A stretch of 64,000 nt of DNA from the NCBI RefSeq assembly GCF_030295385.1, contig NZ_AP027079.1, positions 2,852,001 to 2,916,000 of the forward strand, in the 5' to 3' direction. Position numbers and translations under genes: made by a program. This stretch comes from Geothrix oryzae (GTDB lineage: Bacteria > Acidobacteriota > Holophagae > Holophagales > Holophagaceae). The notes under the pieces are model-generated. The model saw nothing but the letters and a program-made list of their open reading frames with translations. It did no database searches and was not told the origin of the DNA. Positions 54,736 to 64,000 of the stretch are shown one piece after another (the stretch's first letter is position 1; each line of letters starts with the position of its first letter).

Positions 54736-56361
54736 TCAGTAATAGAGTTCGGCGCTGGCCAGGTAGCCGAAGCCACCGCCACCCGCGACCAGCACCTTCC
54801 CACCCGGAAGGGCCGTGGCCGTATGCGCCTCGCGCAGGGCCGTCATGGGGCCCGTGGCGGTGCAGAGGCCCGTGGCCGGATCGAAGAGTTCGGCGGCGGA
54901 GAGCACCGCGCCCGGCGAGCCGGCCCCGACGCCACCGGCGATGTAGACCGTGCCTGTGGGCAGGAGGACGGCCGTGTGCCAGTGGTCCCGGGCCGTGACC
55001 AGGCTGCCCGACGCCGCGAAGGCGCCCGTGGCGGGGTCGTACAGCTCGGTGACGAGCGTCGCGGCGCCGCCGACGACAAGCACCTTGCCGTTCGGCAGCA
55101 GGGTGGCGGTGTGGTAGGCCCGGGCCGAAGCCAGGCTGCCCGTGGCCGTGAAGGTCCCGGTGGCCGGGTCATAGAGCTCGGCCGTCGCCAGCGAGCTGGA
55201 CCGGAAGCCGCCGGCCAGGAGGACCTTGCCGTTGGCCAGGAGGGTGGCGGTGTGGGTGGCCCGGCTGGCGAGGGGCGCATTGGCCGTAGCCGCGAAGGTG
55301 CCCGCGGCGGGATCGTAGAGCTCGGCCGTGGCGAGGTACGAGCCCAGGTTGCGCCCGCAGGCCACCAGCACCTTGCCATTCGAGAGCAGGGTCGCCGTGT
55401 GGTCGGATCGGGCCGCCCCCAGGCTGCCCGTGGCCGTGAAGGTCCCGGTGGCCGGGTCGTAGAGTTCGGCACTGGCCAGGGCCGTGCCGAAGCTGCTGCC
55501 CCCGCTGATCAGGACCTTGCCGCTGGCGAGCAGGGTCGCCGTATGCGACTGCCGGGGCGTGACGAGGCTCCCGGTGGCCTTGAAGGTCCCCGTGGTTGGG
55601 TCGTACAGCTCCGCGCTGGCGAGGCTGAAGGTCCCGTCATAGCCCCCGACCACCAGCACCTTGCCGTTGGCGAGCAGGGTGGCCGTGTGGAAGGCTCGGG
55701 CCGCGACCAGGCTGCCCGTCACGAGGGAAGTGCCCGGGCCGCCCTTGGCCACCACCGTGAGCTTGGCCGCGCTGCTGGTGACGCTGCCGCCGAAGGCGTC
55801 GGAGACCTGGACGCTGAAGGTGCTGGCATCGTCCGCCAGGACGGCGGCCGGTGTGGTGTAGGAGGCGGAGGTGGCGCCGGAAATGGCGACGGCGTTCCTC
55901 AGCCACTGGTAGGTGAGGGTGCCCGTGCCCGTGGCCACGACGGTGAAGGTGGCCGTCTGGCCCACCACGATGGACTGGTCGGCCGGCTGGGTGGTGATGG
56001 TGATGGGAAGGATGGGGTCGTTGACGGTGATGCTGAGGCTCACCGTGGCGCTGCCGGCGCCGTTGGTGCCCGTCACGGTGTAGCTGGCGGCGGCGGAGGC
56101 GGCGGTGGGCGTCCCGGAGATCACGCCTGACTTGGTGTCGAGGGCCAGGCCCGCCGGCAGGGCGGGGCTCACGGAGTAGGCGTCGATGGCGCCGCCGCCA
56201 TGGGTGGGGCTGTTCGGCGCGATGGCCGTGCCGGTGGTGTAGATCGCCGGGTTGGTGCCGTAGCTGAGGCCCGTGGGCAGCTCGACCGTCTCGCGGCACC
56301 CCAGCCCGAGCAGGGCCAGGCCAAGGAACATCGCCCACAACCCGCGCCCGATCGCACGCAT
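54736..56361 (-). CDS. Kelch-repeat lipoprotein with Ig-like domains
   Basis: A 541-residue predicted lipoprotein (signal ending LLGLGC) from the ATG at 56361, which has a GGGGTG site. A putative-Ig domain ([20 protein letters not shown]) and a PKD/Ig-like domain ([20 protein letters not shown]) fill the first 215 residues. The rest is about six to seven Kelch-type blades of about 48 residues, each with a consensus like [23 protein letters not shown] and NGKVLVAGG. It would form a beta-propeller. It lies 64 bases after the cytochrome-fusion gene and 268 bases before the oxidase gene, same strand. No enzymatic site is seen. Confidence 0.85.
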   Translation of the reverse strand: MRAIGRGLWAMFLGLALLGLGCRETVELPTGLSYGTNPAIYTTGTAIAPNSPTHGGGAIDAYSVSPALPAGLALDTKSGVISGTPTAASAAASYTVTGTNGAGSATVSLSITVNDPILPITITTQPADQSIVVGQTATFTVVATGTGTLTYQWLRNAVAISGATSASYTTPAAVLADDASTFSVQVSDAFGGSVTSSAAKLTVVAKGGPGTSLVTGSLVAARAFHTATLLANGKVLVVGGYDGTFSLASAELYDPTTGTFKATGSLVTPRQSHTATLLASGKVLISGGSSFGTALASAELYDPATGTFTATGSLGAARSDHTATLLSNGKVLVACGRNLGSYLATAELYDPAAGTFAATANAPLASRATHTATLLANGKVLLAGGFRSSSLATAELYDPATGTFTATGSLASARAYHTATLLPNGKVLVVGGAATLVTELYDPATGAFAASGSLVTARDHWHTAVLLPTGTVYIAGGVGAGSPGAVLSAAELFDPATGLCTATGPMTALREAHTATALPGGKVLVAGGGGFGYLASAELYY

Positions 56362-56424
56362 GAACACCCCGGTCAGAAGAAGGAGAGCACCACGGAAGAA
56401 GGATAGATCATACGGGGTTTCCGA

Positions 56425-58131
56425 TTAGTGGATCACCCATTCGCTCTTCCGGATGAGCCGCGGCTCGGGGCCGGGGCCGAGCTGCATGATGAAGCAGCCC
56501 TTGGAGGCGTAGCGCTGGCCGGGGCCGAAGCTGAGGCGCAGGTAGTCCGGGAGGACCTGGTCCCGCTGCATGCTGAGGCGGTCCATGAAGTTGTCCCGGT
56601 AGAAGTTCCGGTCCATGTCCATGAGGCCCTGACGCAGGATCTGGATCATCGAGTAGGTCCGGGTGGAGATCCGCGTCTCCGGGTGGCGCTCGGTCAGGCC
56701 CGCCAGCAGGCTATCGGCGTACTTCGAGGCGCTGGGCTCATCCTTGGGATCCCGGTAGGGATAGGTGAGCCAGGTGAAGGTCCGGGCCTGCTCCGGCAGG
56801 GCGTACGCCTTGGCGCCGAGCAGGCGGGAGGACATGAAGACGGTCCCCGGCCGATCGGGCTGTCCGGCCAGGCTTTTGATCGCCTCGAAGGCGCCCGGGC
56901 CTGTCCACAGCAGGATCACGGTGGGCTTCTCCTGTTGGACCAGGCTGCGGAGGGCGGCCGGGCTGAGGGTCTCCCCCTTCGCCAACCGGATCTCCTTCGG
57001 AGCCCCCTGCCCCAGCTCCTGCCAGGTCTCGCGGAATCCCGCCGACAGGTCGCGCCCCTCCGGACCGTCCTGAATGACCTGCACGATCCGCGACGGCGTG
57101 GACTCCGCCGCCCCGTGGAGGTAGCGGGCCGCCGCCTGCCCTTCCTGGTAGTAGCCCTTGGAGAAGTAGAGGGTGTACCAGTCGGTGTCGGAGACCACCG
57201 GTAGGTCGGTGAGGGGGAAGAGGCAGGGCAGCTGGCGGCTTTCGCAAAAGGTGTGGATGGGCTTCCAGTCCCCATAGGAGATCCCGCCCAGAAGGGCGAA
57301 GACCGGCTCCTTGGCGAGGTAGGCCTCCAACTGGCGGGTCCAGGTGTCCGGGGCCCCCTTCAGCCGCCAGACGGAGAGGGCGAGCTTGCGGTAGCTGCCG
57401 CTCATCTCGTTGCCGCCCACGCCCAGGTACATGCGGTTGCCGAAACCGTTGGAGATCTGGTTGTGCCGGGCCACATAGTTGTTCATGGGCACCAGCATGG
57501 CCTGCTGGTCTTCCGGGCTGACCTCGTCCGTGATGACCGTGGCAAAGCGGATGGTGGTGGCATCCACCCCCGGCGACAGCTGGGCCGAGAGCGAGCGCAG
57601 ATACTTGATCAGAAGGGCCATGTCCGGGTCCTTCAGGTAGTAGCGGGGCATGATGGGATGCAGCTCCCGACCGCCGGGATCGATGCCCGTCCGGAGGACA
57701 TGGGCCAGCGCTTCATCCGTGTAGGCGGGTCGGGCGGGCGGGTTCTGGAGCTTCAGGTCCTTCCGCTCCTCCGGGCTCAGGTTCGGGAACTTCCAGTAGC
57801 GCGGCAGGGCAAGCCGCGCCCCGTTGGTCGCGAGCGTGACGATGCCGCCCTCCCAGGAGCCGAGGCCCCCCCGCAGGTGGCAGCTCACGCAGGTGAAGGA
57901 GGTTCCGGCCACGGGGACATCGCCGCTCACCACGGCCTGCATGGGCTCGCCGGAGGGGAGGAGGCCCTCGCGGTACATGCGCTCGCCCTGGGCCAGGGCG
58001 GCCGAGGCCTTGTCTCCGGGTGCGGCCCCGAGTCCGGCCGCAGAGGCCGCCAGGACAATCAGGCCCAGGGCCATGGCGAAGGTTCCCTTCAGGGTGGACT
58101 TCAGGAGGGGCTTCAGCCTCGGCCCGCTCAC
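56425..58131 (-). CDS. Monohaem cytochrome c fused to a type-1 periplasmic binding protein
   Basis: A 568-residue periplasmic protein. The GTG at 58131 overlaps the Sco gene stop (GTGA) and starts a signal peptide (about 1-37, AMALGLIVLAASAAGLGAA), so it is preferred over upstream ATGs. A cytochrome c domain has CVSCH (Cys81, Cys84, His85) and a likely distal Met161 in PIMPRYYLKD. From about 195 to the end it resembles leucine/branched-chain amino-acid binding proteins (IRFATVITDEVSPEDQQAML, LLGGISYGDWKPIHTFCESR, QVIQDGPEGRDLSAGFRETW). A binding domain with a haem on the same chain is unusual. I infer a sensor or ligand-linked electron carrier; no ABC transporter genes are adjacent. Confidence 0.8.
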   Translation of the reverse strand: MSGPRLKPLLKSTLKGTFAMALGLIVLAASAAGLGAAPGDKASAALAQGERMYREGLLPSGEPMQAVVSGDVPVAGTSFTCVSCHLRGGLGSWEGGIVTLATNGARLALPRYWKFPNLSPEERKDLKLQNPPARPAYTDEALAHVLRTGIDPGGRELHPIMPRYYLKDPDMALLIKYLRSLSAQLSPGVDATTIRFATVITDEVSPEDQQAMLVPMNNYVARHNQISNGFGNRMYLGVGGNEMSGSYRKLALSVWRLKGAPDTWTRQLEAYLAKEPVFALLGGISYGDWKPIHTFCESRQLPCLFPLTDLPVVSDTDWYTLYFSKGYYQEGQAAARYLHGAAESTPSRIVQVIQDGPEGRDLSAGFRETWQELGQGAPKEIRLAKGETLSPAALRSLVQQEKPTVILLWTGPGAFEAIKSLAGQPDRPGTVFMSSRLLGAKAYALPEQARTFTWLTYPYRDPKDEPSASKYADSLLAGLTERHPETRISTRTYSMIQILRQGLMDMDRNFYRDNFMDRLSMQRDQVLPDYLRLSFGPGQRYASKGCFIMQLGPGPEPRLIRKSEWVIH

Positions 58132-58715
58132 AGGATCCCCGCCTTGCGGCATTCGGCCACGAATTCCGAAGAGCTCATGAGGCCGAAGATGCGGATCCAC
58201 TTGCCGGTCTTGGGATCCCGGATGTTGGTCAGGGGGAAGTGGGACATCTTATTCGGGATGTAGGCGTTGAAGGCCCGCATGACCTTGTCGATGTCCTCCC
58301 GCTTGCCCGTGAAGAAGTCCCAACCCGGCCGGGCCCGGTAGCGCTTGAGGTAGTCGCGCATCACCTTGGGCGTGTCGTTCTCAGGGTCGATGGAGATGGA
58401 GACCAGGTGCACCTTCGAACCCGCCGGCAGCTTCGTCTGCAGGTTGGCGTAGCCCGCGGACAAGACCGGACAGATGGTCGTGCAGGTGCCAAAGATGAAG
58501 TCCACGATGACGGGCTCGCCGGATTCCAGCATGGCCTTGAGGTTCACCTTGGCCCCCTCCTGGTTCACCAGGGTCACCTCGGGCACCGCGTAGCCTTCGA
58601 GGGTGCGCGTATAGGGCGGAGGGGCCTGGGCGGACAGGGGCCCGGGCAAGGCGGCCCAGCTCACAAAGATCAGCCCGGTGATGCGGGCTCCGAGTCGATT
58701 CCTGCGTCCGTTCAT
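58128..58715 (-). CDS. Sco1/SenC/PrrC-family copper protein
   Basis: A 195-residue thioredoxin-fold protein that binds copper and helps metallate cytochrome oxidase or other cuproenzymes. The N-terminus has a signal or anchor segment (LIFVSWAALPGPLSA). The Cu site is Cys78-Cys82 in GTCTTICPV together with His159 in NKMSHFPL. It leads the minus-strand redox block, directly coupled to the cytochrome-fusion gene by a GTGA overlap. No cytochrome oxidase gene is in the window, so supply of copper to the multicopper oxidase downstream is an attractive reading. Confidence 0.92.
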   Translation of the reverse strand: MNGRRNRLGARITGLIFVSWAALPGPLSAQAPPPYTRTLEGYAVPEVTLVNQEGAKVNLKAMLESGEPVIVDFIFGTCTTICPVLSAGYANLQTKLPAGSKVHLVSISIDPENDTPKVMRDYLKRYRARPGWDFFTGKREDIDKVMRAFNAYIPNKMSHFPLTNIRDPKTGKWIRIFGLMSSSEFVAECRKAGIL

Positions 58716-58844
58716 GCCTCGGTTCTCCCTGGATCCTGCGGCGGCGACACGATGGACCCGGTTCCAGACCAGGTCATTGGAGTGATTTTTTACATCACAC
58801 CATGAATCCGCGCAATTGCCTCGGGCCAGATCAGGGTCAAACGA

Positions 58845-58872
58845 GAAACGGCCCGCCGAAGCGGGCCGTTTC
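58845..58872 (-). terminator. Intrinsic terminator of rpoBC
   Basis: Perfect 12-bp inverted repeat (GAAACGGCCCGC at 58845-58856 and complement at 58861-58872) with loop CGAA, 18 bases after the rpoC stop. On the minus strand the stem ends in a T-run (GTTTC) and further T-bearing sequence. Confidence 0.85.
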
Positions 58873-58889
58873 CGGGAGGCCTCTGGAGG

Positions 58890-63113
<4,224 letters not shown>

Positions 63114-63155
63114 GGGGACCTCTCAGGATTCGTCGGGAAGGAATGCGGAAGGAGA

Positions 63156-64000
<845 letters not shown>

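Overview
The window looks like a chromosomal segment of a high-GC Gram-negative bacterium. It carries core genes (panD, RNase G, queD, pnp, rpoB-rpoC) around a large surface-polysaccharide locus and a block of secreted copper and c-type-cytochrome proteins. The gene style (GC-rich, Sco and multicopper oxidase proteins, very long Ig-repeat lipoproteins) would suit an Acidobacteriota of the Holophaga/Geothrix kind. That placement is an inference; no rRNA is present to test it.

Region by region: 1-4.4 kb holds housekeeping genes (secreted charged protein, panD, rng, then a minus-strand queD / LEA-like lipoprotein / HAD set). 4.4-12.9 kb holds polysaccharide export and initiation genes (a 934-aa SLBB export protein divergent from a WbpM/CapD-type dehydratase), then pnp, then a WecA/WbpL-type initiating sugar-phosphate transferase. 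13.2-20.5 kb is a plus-strand module for UDP-N-acetyl-L-fucosamine (fnlABC), a WbuB-type glycosyltransferase, and an amidotransferase with HisH/HisF-type partners. Together these would make and modify L-FucNAc, probably to the acetamidino sugar L-FucNAm. 20.6-23.3 kb is a scar region with an IS3 relic and an Ig-like lipoprotein. 23.3-33.6 kb is a minus-strand operon encoding a GDP-route CMP-legionaminic acid pathway (ptmE, legF, legB, legC, legH, legI, legG) plus a Wzz-like chain-length protein, an epimerase and a glycosyltransferase. 33.8-44.3 kb alternates IS relics (IS481, IS256, IS3) with AT-richer genes: a capsule-synthesis-like protein, an SDR epimerase, a GT4 transferase, a methyltransferase, a Wzy-like polymerase and a Wzx-like flippase. 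The locus ends at a decayed copy of the 3' end of rpoC (44.46-44.88 kb).

45-58.7 kb is a minus-strand block of exported proteins. In transcription order it encodes an Sco protein, a fusion of monohaem cytochrome c with a periplasmic binding protein, a Kelch-repeat lipoprotein, a CotA-like multicopper oxidase with a long repeat tail, and a 1389-aa lipoprotein of nine Ig-like repeats and a beta-propeller. This suggests copper-dependent periplasmic or surface redox chemistry. The window closes with rpoC and the 3' part of rpoB on the minus strand.

The glycan genes fit a Wzx/Wzy-dependent heteropolysaccharide. WecA/WbpL starts the unit on lipid carrier, activated sugars come from WbpM, Fnl and Leg modules, several GTs assemble it, Wzx flips, Wzy polymerises, Wzz sets length, and the SLBB protein could export it. 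No tRNA, rRNA or CRISPR array was recognised.
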